Of a stretch of 64,000 nt of DNA, positions 11,118-19,209 are shown piece after piece. The stretch lies in contig NZ_JAMQAW010000017.1 in NCBI RefSeq assembly GCF_023701525.1, forward strand, positions 1 to 64,000, written 5' to 3'. The notes beneath the pieces were generated by a model. It made no database searches and was not told the DNA's origin. It saw only the letters and a program-made list of their open reading frames with translations. Source of the DNA: Streptomyces albipurpureus (GTDB lineage: Bacteria > Actinomycetota > Actinomycetes > Streptomycetales > Streptomycetaceae). How positions within the stretch are numbered: the first letter of the stretch is position 1; each line of letters begins with the position of its first letter. The position numbers and the translations under genes were made by a program.

Positions 11118-11615
11118 ATGGAGGACGAGGTCGATCGACTGGTCGCAGCATGGCGCCGGGAGCGCCCTGACCTCGACGTGGAACCGCTGGAGGTGCTGAG
11201 CCGGGTCTCCAGGCTCGCCCGTCACCTCGACCGCGCACGGCGGCTCGCGTTCTCCGAGCACCAACTCGAACCGTGGGAGTTCGATGTGCTGACCTCGCTG
11301 CGCCGCGCTGGGGCGCCCTATCAGCTCTCCCCCGGTCAACTGCTGACCCAGACCCTGGTGACCTCGGGCACGATGACCAACCGCATCGACCGATTGGCGA
11401 AAAAGGGCCTGGTCGAGCGGCTGCCCGACCCCAACGACCGACGCGGAGTGCTGGTGCGTCTCACCGCTGAGGGCCAGGACCGCGCGGACCAGGCGTTGGC
11501 GGGACTGCTCGACCAGGAACGGGCGATCCTCGGCGAGCTGTCCCGAGCCCAGCGGGCACAGCTGGCAGCGCTGCTACGCCAACTGACCGCCCCGTTCGAC
11601 AACATCCCCAGCTAG
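11118..11615 (+). CDS. tamR: MarR-family repressor TamR
   Basis: A 165-residue winged-helix repressor of the MarR family. The N-terminal helix is followed by the recognition helix region TLVTSGTMTNRIDRL (about 80-95) and the wing DPNDRRGVLV (about 105-114). Established work on the S. coelicolor orthologue shows that it binds the tam-tamR intergenic DNA and is released by citrate, isocitrate and aconitates. Here the same divergent layout and palindrome are present. The ATG at 11118 lacks a ribosome binding site but sits 7 bases after TACACT, so the transcript is probably leaderless. Its last 42 bases overlap the end of the opposing response-regulator gene. Confidence 0.92.
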   Translation: MEDEVDRLVAAWRRERPDLDVEPLEVLSRVSRLARHLDRARRLAFSEHQLEPWEFDVLTSLRRAGAPYQLSPGQLLTQTLVTSGTMTNRIDRLAKKGLVERLPDPNDRRGVLVRLTAEGQDRADQALAGLLDQERAILGELSRAQRAQLAALLRQLTAPFDNIPS

Positions 11616-12350
11616 ATCGACCGGCCCCACACCCGCCCGCCGAGCGAGCGCCACCGCGGCGAGCGTGGAGTGCACCCCCAGCTTGCCCAGGACGTTCTGC
11701 ATATGGGTGCGGACGGTGTGCGGAGAGAGAAAGAGCCGCTCGGCCACGGCCTTACGGCCGAGCCCCGCCACCATGCACCGCAGGACCTCCCGCTCGCGCG
11801 GGGTGAGCGACTCCACGAGTCGCTCGCTCTCCGTACGGTGCTTGCGCGCTGCCGTGAGCTCCCGAAGCACCCCGGTGAGCAGCGCGGGCGGCAAGTGCGT
11901 CTCATCCCGCAGCACTCCGCGGATCACCGCCAGCAGCCGCTGGAGTGAGCAGTCCTTGGCGACCCAGCCGGAGGCCCCGGCCTGAAGCGCCAGGGCGGCT
12001 CGCCGCGGATCGTCCTTCTCGGCGAGCACGACCGTACGAACGGACGGCTGACCGGAGCGGACCCCCTCAACCAGGGTGATTCCATCGACCAGACTGTCGT
12101 CGCCTTCATCAGAAACGGCACGGGCAACGGGCGCACGGGCGAAACCGCCGTGCGCGGCGCCGAGATCGGCGTCGACGAGCATGACGTCAAAGCCACGGCC
12201 TTCGCTCGCTGCCCGTTCCAGACATCGCAGCGCGGCAGGTCCACTGCCGGCAGCAGCGACGTCGACGTCGGGCTCGGCCGCAAGGGCGGCTGCGAGCGAC
12301 TCGGCGAAGATTCGGTGGTCATCCACCACCAGGACCCGGATACGGATCAC
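11574..12350 (-). CDS. LuxR/NarL-type response regulator (no adjacent kinase)
   Basis: A 258-residue two-component output protein. The receiver domain begins IRVLVVDDHRIFAESL; the candidate phosphorylated Asp is in MLVDADL and the conserved Lys in GWVAKD. A long insert follows the Asp (about 80-105). The C-terminal LuxR helix-turn-helix is LTPREREVLRCMVAGLG and SPHTVRTHMQNVLGKLGV. The GTG at 12350 is preceded by GGGGG; further in-frame starts exist upstream to 12413. No histidine kinase gene is nearby, so it is an orphan. Its stop lies inside tamR (42-bp convergent overlap). Confidence 0.88.
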   Translation of the reverse strand: MIRIRVLVVDDHRIFAESLAAALAAEPDVDVAAAGSGPAALRCLERAASEGRGFDVMLVDADLGAAHGGFARAPVARAVSDEGDDSLVDGITLVEGVRSGQPSVRTVVLAEKDDPRRAALALQAGASGWVAKDCSLQRLLAVIRGVLRDETHLPPALLTGVLRELTAARKHRTESERLVESLTPREREVLRCMVAGLGRKAVAERLFLSPHTVRTHMQNVLGKLGVHSTLAAVALARRAGVGPVDLAGDVVERGGQLA

Positions 12351-12849
12351 AGACACCCCCTGACTCGGAGGACGATCGACACAAGGATCGCACCCGGGAC
12401 ATGGTTGCAGCACTGGGCCCGGCTATCGCCGCGCTCTGACTGCTACCCCACCCCGGGTGTCGTACCCGACTGTCTCGCCCCCTGATCAACACCGGCCCCC
12501 ACCGGCGCTGAGGATCAGACTACGGGCGGGGGGACCCAGCGGAAGGGCATTTGCAGAACTGATTGCCTGAACTGTGCACCGTGGGCCGAATGTTTGGTAT
12601 TGGGGCGGAAGTCGACAGAGATCGACGGGATGGCGATCAGTAGCGGGCACACTTCCCCCACCCCGCGCTTTCTCGAACCGGCTCGCGCACCGAATGCCCT
12701 CCCGGGCCGCGATCGAAGCCGTCCGGGCCCGCCGGACGCCTGCGGACCACCGCCGGAGCGGATGCGGTCGCGAACCGGAGCGGGAAGCGAAAACCAGCCA
12801 TCGAACCGGCCGATTCGGAGGCCTCAAGGACTCCTGTGGAGCACGGTTG
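12351..12849. other. 500-bp non-coding region between response regulator and galK
   Basis: Frames here lack Streptomyces codon bias and ribosome binding sites. The only structure seen is a weak 7-bp hairpin at 12720-12738 that could be part of the gal operon terminator. The regulator promoter probably lies at the 12350-12450 end. Confidence 0.5.
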
Positions 12850-13956
12850 TCAGACCACCCGGCGCGCGCCGCTCGACGGCACGGCGCTCACCACCCCCGG
12901 CGGATCGTAGGAAGCCCTTGCGAAGGCCGACTCCACGGCCGCTTTCACCGCCGAAGCCAGCCGTTCCTCCGTCAGAACGATCGCGGACCCGCCGAATCCA
13001 CCCCCCGTCATCCGTGCCCCCAGCGCCCCCGCGCCCAGGGAGGTCTCCACCACCAGGTCCAATTCCGGACAGGAGACCCGAAAGTCATCCCGTAGCGAGG
13101 CATGGCCCTCGGTGAGGATCGGGCCCAGGGCCCTGGGCCGCCCCGCGGTGAGATGGGCCGCCGCACGCTCCACCCGGACGTTCTCGGTCACCACGTGGCG
13201 GACCAGTGGTCGAAGCTCCGCATCGGGCAGCCGCGCCAAGGCCGTCGTCAGCCGCTCAGGCGGAATGTCCCGCAGCGCGCCGATCCCCAGCAGCCGGGCC
13301 GCCGACTCGCAGGCCGACCGGCGCTGCCCGTAAGCCCCCTCGCTGTGCGCGTGCTGGACGCGGGTGTCGACGACCAGCAGGGCCAGCCCCTCGGCGGGGA
13401 GGTCCAGCGGGATGTGCCGTAGGGCGAGGTCCCGGGTGTCCAGCAGCAGCGCATGGCCATCGAGCGAGCACGCGGACGCCATCTGGTCCATGATCCCGGT
13501 GGGGGCGCCGGCATAGGCGTTCTCGGCCCGCCGGCAGAGCAGGGCCAGCTCGGTTCGGCTGAGACCGAGTTCGTAGAGATCGTTGACGGCCAGCGCGGTG
13601 ACGACCTCCAGGGCCGCGGACGAGGAGAGTCCGGCGCCGGTCGGCAGGGTCGACTCAAAGCGCAGTTCCACTCCTCGCGGCCGGTGACCCGCCTCCCGCA
13701 GGGCCCACAGCACACCCGCGGGGTAGTCCGTCCAACGGTGCGGGCCGCGCCCCGGAGCGAGGGCGTCGACCGTGAACTCGACCGTCCCGCCGCAGGCGTT
13801 CGCCGAGGAGAGCCGCAGTAGACCGTCCCCGCGCCGGGAGGCGGTCGCCTCGATGGTCTGGGGCAGGGCGAAGGGCATCACCAGGCCGTCGTTGTAGTCG
13901 GTGTGCTCCCCGATGAGATTCACCCGCCCGGGAGCGGCCCACACACCGTCGCTCAT
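12850..13956 (-). CDS. galK: Galactokinase
   Basis: GHMP-family kinase that phosphorylates galactose to galactose-1-phosphate, the first Leloir step. The 368-residue protein has the galactokinase signature GRVNLIGEHTDYNDG (from residue 9), the ATP loop LPTGAGLSSSAALE and the C-terminal MTGGGFGGSAI. Typical galactokinases carry about 15-20 more residues before the signature. The start here is fixed by the ATGA overlap with galE, so the N-terminus is short. It is the last gene of the galT-galE-galK operon. Confidence 0.95.
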   Translation of the reverse strand: MSDGVWAAPGRVNLIGEHTDYNDGLVMPFALPQTIEATASRRGDGLLRLSSANACGGTVEFTVDALAPGRGPHRWTDYPAGVLWALREAGHRPRGVELRFESTLPTGAGLSSSAALEVVTALAVNDLYELGLSRTELALLCRRAENAYAGAPTGIMDQMASACSLDGHALLLDTRDLALRHIPLDLPAEGLALLVVDTRVQHAHSEGAYGQRRSACESAARLLGIGALRDIPPERLTTALARLPDAELRPLVRHVVTENVRVERAAAHLTAGRPRALGPILTEGHASLRDDFRVSCPELDLVVETSLGAGALGARMTGGGFGGSAIVLTEERLASAVKAAVESAFARASYDPPGVVSAVPSSGARRVV

Positions 13957-14912
13957 CCGGTCCGCCTTCGGGCGAACTCCCAGGCGTCCGCGATGATCTC
14001 GCCGAGGTCGGTCCGCCGGGGGGCCCAGCCGAGCCGCTTTCGAGCGAGGGCCGCCGACGCCACCAGCTCGGCGGGATCACCGGGGCGCCGCGAGGCGGGA
14101 ACCACCGGCACCGGGTGCCCGGTGATCCTTCGCACGGTCTCGATGACCTCGCGCACCGAAAAGCCGAGGCCATTGCCGAGGTTGCAGATCAGATGCTCCC
14201 CCGCGCTCGCCGCGCCCAGGGCCAGCAGATGGGCTTCGGCGAGATCGGCGACATGGATGTAGTCCCGCACACAGGTGCCGTCCGGGGTCGGGTAGTCGTC
14301 CCCGTACACGGCGACTGAGGGCCGGGTGCCGAGGGCGACTTCCAGAACGAGCGGGATGAGGTGCGATTCGGGTTGATGGCGCTCGCCGCAGCCGCGGTAG
14401 GCACCGGCGACGTTGAAGTACCGCAGGGACACCGCGGCCAGCCCATGGGCGGTTGCCTCGCCCGAGATCATATGGTCGACGGCCAGCTTGGAGGCTCCGT
14501 ACGGGCTGGTCGGCGCGGTCGGATCGGTCTCCGTGACGGGGGTGCGGCTCGGTTCTCCGTAGACCGCCGCCGTGGAGGAGAAGACCAGGGTGCGGACGCC
14601 CGCGGCACGCATCGCCGCGAGCAGGGCCATGGTGCCGCCGGTGTTGTTCTCCCAGTACTTCTCCGGGTGCGCGACGGACTCCCCGACCTGGGAGAAGGCG
14701 GCGAAGTGCAGAACCCCCGCGTAGCTGGGGTCCAGCCAGTCGGCTGCCTGGTGCACACCGCCCTCGACGAAGTCGGCTCCCTCGGGGACCGCCGCCCGGA
14801 ATCCGGTGGAGAGATCGTCCAGCACGGTCACCTCATGGCCTGCCGCCAGCAGATGGAGCGTCACCACACTGCCGACGTAGCCGGCACCGCCCGTCACCAG
14901 GTACCTGCTCAT
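13953..14912 (-). CDS. galE: UDP-glucose 4-epimerase
   Basis: NAD-dependent extended short-chain dehydrogenase that interconverts UDP-galactose and UDP-glucose. The 319-residue protein starts with the Rossmann motif YLVTGGAGYVGS and contains the catalytic Ser region FSSTAAVYGEP and the Tyr-x3-Lys pair in SPYGASK. The ATG overlaps the galT stop by 4 bases, and its own stop overlaps the galK start. In Streptomyces a second galE elsewhere often supplies the housekeeping function; this one belongs to galactose catabolism. Confidence 0.95.
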   Translation of the reverse strand: MSRYLVTGGAGYVGSVVTLHLLAAGHEVTVLDDLSTGFRAAVPEGADFVEGGVHQAADWLDPSYAGVLHFAAFSQVGESVAHPEKYWENNTGGTMALLAAMRAAGVRTLVFSSTAAVYGEPSRTPVTETDPTAPTSPYGASKLAVDHMISGEATAHGLAAVSLRYFNVAGAYRGCGERHQPESHLIPLVLEVALGTRPSVAVYGDDYPTPDGTCVRDYIHVADLAEAHLLALGAASAGEHLICNLGNGLGFSVREVIETVRRITGHPVPVVPASRRPGDPAELVASAALARKRLGWAPRRTDLGEIIADAWEFARRRTG

Positions 14913-15952
14913 TCAGTTGCTGCCTCTCGCAGTCGCCGGGCCGCGGACTCCGGCCGTACATCATTGATGAACACGCTCATACCGGACTCCGAGCCGGCCA
15001 GGTACTTCAGCTTGCCGGAAGTCCTGCGAATGGTGAAAAGCTCAAGATGGAGTGCGAAGTCAGCCCGTCCCGAAGCGTGGAACGGCGCTTGGTGCCAGGC
15101 CGAGATATAGGGCGTGGGCGAGCTGGAGATTCCGAACAATCGGTCGAATCTACGGAGTAGTTCCAGATAGATCCGAGGGAATTCGGCCCGGGCCGCGCCA
15201 TCCAGCCCGCGGAGATCACCAACACGCCGGCGCGGATAGAGATGCACCTCGTACGGCCAGTGCGCGGCATAGGGCACAAACGCCACCCACTCCTCCCCCG
15301 TGAGCACCATCCGTTCACCCGAGGAGACTTCGCGCTCCACCACATCGTCGAAGAGGTTCCGCCCGGTGTGTCGGCGGTGCTCATCGGCCGAACGCAGCAT
15401 CTGCGTGGTGCGCGGGGTGACGAAGGGGTAAGCGTAGATCTGGCCGTGCGGATGACCGAGCGTCACACCGATCTCCGCGCCCCGGTTCTCAAAGCAGAAG
15501 ACCTGCTCGACCTGGGGCAGTGCGGCGAGTTCGACGGTGCGATCGGTCCAGGCCGCCAGGACGAGTCCGGTGTGTTCCTCATCGAGGTCGGCGAAACACG
15601 CGTCGTGGTCGGAGGTGAAGCAGACGACCTCACAACGGCCTGCGTCCCCGGCCAGGGAGGGAAAGCGGTTCTCGAACACCACCACGTCATAGTCAGCGGC
15701 GGGAATCTCACTGAGCCGGCCGTCCCGGGACGGGCAGAGCGGGCATTCGCCCGGGGGCGGCTGATAGGTGCGCTCCTGGCGATGTGAGGCGATGGCGACC
15801 GAGTCGCCGAGCAGGGGGTCGCGCCGGATCTCCGCGCCGGTGACCACCGGCGTGAGGGGCCGCCGATCGACCGTGTCGCGCACGGTGTCATCACGGCAGT
15901 CGTAGTAGAGCAGCTCCCGGCCGTCGGCCAGACGGGTCGCGGTCTTCTTCAC
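14909..15952 (-). CDS. galT: Galactose-1-phosphate uridylyltransferase
   Basis: Transfers UMP from UDP-glucose to galactose-1-phosphate through a uridylylated histidine. The 347-residue protein has the active-site GHPHGQIYAY with the HxH motif, a zinc-type CPLC pair near residue 72, and the second HIT-like half around HWPYEVHLYP. The GTG at 15952 was chosen because GGAGGGAG lies 7 bases upstream and homologues start at VKKT; an in-frame start at 15988 lies inside the AT-rich promoter. It is first in galT-galE-galK. Confidence 0.94.
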   Translation of the reverse strand: MKKTATRLADGRELLYYDCRDDTVRDTVDRRPLTPVVTGAEIRRDPLLGDSVAIASHRQERTYQPPPGECPLCPSRDGRLSEIPAADYDVVVFENRFPSLAGDAGRCEVVCFTSDHDACFADLDEEHTGLVLAAWTDRTVELAALPQVEQVFCFENRGAEIGVTLGHPHGQIYAYPFVTPRTTQMLRSADEHRRHTGRNLFDDVVEREVSSGERMVLTGEEWVAFVPYAAHWPYEVHLYPRRRVGDLRGLDGAARAEFPRIYLELLRRFDRLFGISSSPTPYISAWHQAPFHASGRADFALHLELFTIRRTSGKLKYLAGSESGMSVFINDVRPESAARRLREAATE

Positions 15953-15982
15953 CCACAGACTCCCTCCCACTCCAACAGAATC

Positions 15983-16010
15983 GCACATAAATAATCATAA
16001 TCAAACATGA
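15983..16010 (-). promoter_or_regulatory. AT-rich gal operon promoter/operator
   Basis: A 28-bp block with only a few G/C bases stands out in this high-GC window. Read on the minus strand it contains direct TGATTAT-type repeats (TTTGATTATGATTATTTATG), starting about 30 bp before galT. DeoR/GntR-type repressors often use such repeats, but the regulator is not in the window. Confidence 0.5.
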
Positions 16011-16103
16011 CTGGCAAGGAAGACACTGGTCACGGGGGAGTATCGCTCCGTCCGGCCGCCCGCCGGGCGGGACACGCAGCACCGCGAGGTCACCTCGCAA
16101 CAG

Positions 16104-16139
16104 CGTGGGGCCCCGCCGGGTGAACGGCGGGGCCCCACG
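16104..16139 (-). terminator. Terminator after Asp-less response regulator
   Basis: A perfect 14-bp stem (16104-16117 with 16126-16139), 8-nt loop, isolates the response regulator from the gal promoter region. Confidence 0.88.
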
Positions 16140-16228
16140 GTCGTCGTATGTTCCGGCGCCAACGCGATCGGGCGACCCACAGGGGCGGCGGTGCGAGGCA
16201 CCGCCGCCTAAGAACGTCGGTGCCAGCG

Positions 16229-16963
16229 TCAGCGCTCCATCGGCAGCGAAGGCCGCGGCACGGAGGGCGGCACGGCCGAGGGGAACGCGCCGGGCGATGC
16301 CACCGCCGCGCGGTCCAGCAGTCCGGTTCGAGCCGCCAGAGCGGCGGCCTCCAGCCGAGAGCCGACGCCCAGCTTCATCAGTACCCGCTGCACATGGGTA
16401 CGGGCGGTGCTGGGCGCGATGCCCATGCCCGCGGCGATCAACCGGGTGTCCTCGCCCTCCGCGACCCGCACCAGCACCTCGACCTCGCGCGGGGTGAGCA
16501 GCTGGAGCAGCCGCTGCCCCTCGTCATCCGGTTGGGCCACCGGGTTGAGCAGTTCCGAGAAGGCGCCCTGGAGCAGCTGAGGGGCGACCACCGCCTCACC
16601 CGCCCGCGCCTTGACCATGGCCCGCTCCACGCCCTCTATGCGCTCGTCGTGGCGCACATAGCCGGACGCACCGGCTGCGAAGGCCGCCGCGATGCCACGG
16701 GGTGAGGGCACCGGGCCCAGAACCACCACGGCCACCTGGGGCCGCTCTCGCTTGATCTTGACGATCGGGTCGAAGGCGCCCGGCTCCGCCGGAGTCGCCG
16801 TGCCCAGCAGGCAGACCTCCGGGGCCCTGCTGACCACCAGATCGGCCGCCCCTGCGGCCGGCGCCGCCGCGGCGAGCACCCGATGCCCCCGCAGCTTCAG
16901 TGCCGAGGCGAGTGCCTCGGCGAGCAGTCGGTGATCGTCAACCACCATGAGCCGCACGCCCAT
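16229..16963 (-). CDS. Atypical LuxR-family response regulator without phospho-acceptor Asp
   Basis: A 244-residue protein with a receiver-like N-terminus (VRLMVVDDHRLLAEAL) and a C-terminal LuxR helix-turn-helix (LTPREVEVLVRVAEGE, then APSTARTHVQRVLMKLGV). The strand that should end in the phosphorylated Asp reads VCLLGTATPAE, so Gly replaces Asp, and the conserved Lys is Arg (GYVRHD). It is therefore unlikely to be activated by ordinary phosphorylation, like other Asp-less receivers known in Streptomyces. The ATG at 16963 has GGAG 7-8 bases upstream. The two propeller proteins follow upstream on the same strand, but a terminator separates them. Confidence 0.88.
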   Translation of the reverse strand: MGVRLMVVDDHRLLAEALASALKLRGHRVLAAAAPAAGAADLVVSRAPEVCLLGTATPAEPGAFDPIVKIKRERPQVAVVVLGPVPSPRGIAAAFAAGASGYVRHDERIEGVERAMVKARAGEAVVAPQLLQGAFSELLNPVAQPDDEGQRLLQLLTPREVEVLVRVAEGEDTRLIAAGMGIAPSTARTHVQRVLMKLGVGSRLEAAALAARTGLLDRAAVASPGAFPSAVPPSVPRPSLPMER

Positions 16964-17127
16964 CGAGCAACTCCTATCCCCCGCTGCTGCCGTGCCACCC
17001 CGGCCCTGCCCCGGCAAGTTACACGCTTGTTCGACTTTGCGCGGCGCTTACTTGGCAGAAGTCCCCCGTACTGCCGAATTCTTCGCTAAACAGGGCTACT
17101 TATGACCTTCTCATGACCAAAGCATGA

Positions 17128-17169
17128 CCTTGGCCCGGCTTTTCGGTTGACCGATCGGCCGGGCCAAGG
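17128..17169 (-). terminator. Terminator after first propeller protein
   Basis: A 12-bp perfect stem (17128-17139 with 17158-17169), 18-nt loop, lies 42 bp beyond the stop of the gene ending at 17211. Confidence 0.8.
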
Positions 17170-17210
17170 GAAGGGCCGCGGAAGCCATCCGGCTTCACCC
17201 CACGCGCGTA

Positions 17211-19001
17211 TCAGTCGGCCGTACTGAAGGCGACCGCCAGATACTTCTTTCCGTAAGACGACTTGCTCATCAACGAGGCACCGACATAGAGCCGGCCATT
17301 GGCGAACCGGTACTCCGCGGAGTCCGAAGAGAAGGCGGTCTCCGACTCCCGCACGGATCGGTCGCCCGGGTTCTCCATCAGCACGGTCTGCTTGAAGGTG
17401 GCGCCGTCGATGCTGACGACCTGGCCGCCCTTGTCGTAGGGGGGCCACTTGTAGGCGATCAGGTTTCCGCCGTCCATGCGCAGCGGGAACATCGTGTACC
17501 GGTCGCCTGCGTCCGCGCGGTCGCTGGTGGGCTTCCCGGTGGCGAGATCGTAGGAGACGATCTCGTTGGTCTCGCCGTACTCGCCGGTGCCGTCGTGGTC
17601 GGCGGTCGGCATATAGACCCGGTCGTTCCCGACCGCGATCTTGGTGCAGTTCTCGACCTCGGTGGTACGGCAACGGGACTGGAACTTGTCCCCCGTGGCC
17701 GAGATCTTGGCCCGCAGGGTGCCCTTGTCATCCAGCGAGAAGAGATCGGAGAAGCCCGAAGCACCGGCCGTGTCGCCGACATCGGCCGCGACCACCAGGG
17801 GCTTGGCGGAGACGACACTGGCGTACTCCACACCGGCCGGCAGCTTGTACGAGAACAGGGGAGTCCCGTTGTCCGGGTTGATGGACTGCACGATGACCTG
17901 CGGGTTGTCGTAGCCACCGCACTTGCGGATCGCCACGAGCGCCGGGCCGCCGCCGTAGCCCATGTCATTGCACTGATCGGCGTTGACCGTGGGCTTCCAG
18001 CGGACCGCACCGCTGGTGAGGTCGAAGGCGGCTCCGCCGTCGAGGCCTCCGGCGGCGACCGTGTCGCCGCTCTGGGTGACCTCCGAGAAGGACACCTTGT
18101 CATCGCCCTTGGAAGCGCTGACGACGGACTTGCTCCACAGCAGCTTCCCGGTCGTCAGGTCGACGACACCGACCTCGGTGCACCGCTGGAAGTTGCGCGG
18201 CGGGGTGCGCTTGGCGGCCTCGAAGACGATCGCGGCCTTGTTGTCGGTGGGCTGCTGACGGGATGCGGCGCAGATCTGCCCCGGCAGCGGCAGCGTCCAC
18301 AGCCGGGTTCCCTTGGCCGCGTCATACCCCGTGATCGACAGGACTCCCGGCTTGACGTACGCCTTGTCCGTGACCCAGGAGCCACCGACGTCCGTGAGGT
18401 CGGTACGGACCGGTTCCGGCAGTTGGAAGGCGACCTTGGAGTTGGTGTTGGCCGGTGCCTTCTCCCTGCCTGGGCCATCGCTCGCCTTGCCGTCGCCGGC
18501 CCCCTTCGAACCACCCTCGGTGGAGGGGTCCTTGCCCGGGGAGGCCGAGGTGTCCTTCGCCTTGCTCTTCTTGCCGCCGTCGTCGTCGGTGGCGGAGAAG
18601 TAGACGCCGGCTCCCACGATCAGAACCACGGCGACGGCCGCCGCGATGACGATCCGCATCTGGGTGCTGAGCTTCTTGGGGCCACCGGGGCCGCCATCGG
18701 GACCGCCCGGTCCCGGTGGCGTGTACTGCGGCTGCACGGGTGTCGTCGGATAGCCGTAGCCGGGCTGCTGGCCATACCCCGGCTGCGGCTGCTGCGGTTG
18801 TTGCGGCTGCTGGGGATAGCCGTACCCCGGCTGCTGCTGCGGGTAGCCGTAGCCGGGCTGGCCCTGCGGCGGGGTGACCGGGGCTCCGAAGCCACCGGGC
18901 GGGGGCTCTTGCGGTGCCCCGAAGCCACCGGCGGGCGGTTCCTGGGGCGCACCGAAACCGCCACCCTGCGGGGGCTGGTTCGGGGGAGGCGGCTGCGTCA
19001 T
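17211..19001 (-). CDS. Membrane-anchored PQQ-type beta-propeller protein, Pro/Gln-rich tail (copy 1)
   Basis: A 596-residue single-pass membrane protein of unknown role. Residues 1-112 are Pro/Gln/Gly-rich with GFGAPQEPP and YGYPQQ repeats and are predicted cytoplasmic. A transmembrane helix follows at about 118-140 (IVIAAAVAVVLIVGAGVYF). After a charged Lys/Asp/Gly linker, residues 190-596 form repeated beta-strand units (LWTLPLP, LLWSK, VRWKPT type) typical of PQQ/WD-like propellers, placed outside the cell. No catalytic residues are evident. It is a paralogue of the next gene upstream, probably by tandem duplication. Start ATG at 19001 has GAGG 10 bases upstream. Confidence 0.85.
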   Translation of the reverse strand: MTQPPPPNQPPQGGGFGAPQEPPAGGFGAPQEPPPGGFGAPVTPPQGQPGYGYPQQQPGYGYPQQPQQPQQPQPGYGQQPGYGYPTTPVQPQYTPPGPGGPDGGPGGPKKLSTQMRIVIAAAVAVVLIVGAGVYFSATDDDGGKKSKAKDTSASPGKDPSTEGGSKGAGDGKASDGPGREKAPANTNSKVAFQLPEPVRTDLTDVGGSWVTDKAYVKPGVLSITGYDAAKGTRLWTLPLPGQICAASRQQPTDNKAAIVFEAAKRTPPRNFQRCTEVGVVDLTTGKLLWSKSVVSASKGDDKVSFSEVTQSGDTVAAGGLDGGAAFDLTSGAVRWKPTVNADQCNDMGYGGGPALVAIRKCGGYDNPQVIVQSINPDNGTPLFSYKLPAGVEYASVVSAKPLVVAADVGDTAGASGFSDLFSLDDKGTLRAKISATGDKFQSRCRTTEVENCTKIAVGNDRVYMPTADHDGTGEYGETNEIVSYDLATGKPTSDRADAGDRYTMFPLRMDGGNLIAYKWPPYDKGGQVVSIDGATFKQTVLMENPGDRSVRESETAFSSDSAEYRFANGRLYVGASLMSKSSYGKKYLAVAFSTAD

Positions 19002-19161
19002 GACGTACGTACCTCAAAGGGAGAGGGGACGAGCGGAAGGGTGGCCACCGGAGCGCTGTGCCCAAAGGAAAGAGCGGGCCTCGGGGCGGCCTGCCCGGCG
19101 GCGGGCGCAGCGCGCAGCGCTTCGGCCAGCGCTGGGGACCGGGGATCGATCCGGCGAGCGG

Positions 19162-19191
19162 CCGGGGGACCGGCGTGGACCGATCCCCCGG
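19162..19191 (-). terminator. Terminator between propeller paralogues
   Basis: A 12-bp stem with one mismatch (19162-19173 with 19180-19191) and a 6-nt loop lies just downstream of the gene ending at 19210. Confidence 0.7.
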
Positions 19192-19209
19192 CAGCGAGCG
19201 GGAAGCCGC

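Noticed and set aside
12486..13115. Open frames in and near the 12.35-12.85 kb gap
   Set aside because: No codon bias typical of this genome, no ribosome binding site, overlap with galK on the other strand.
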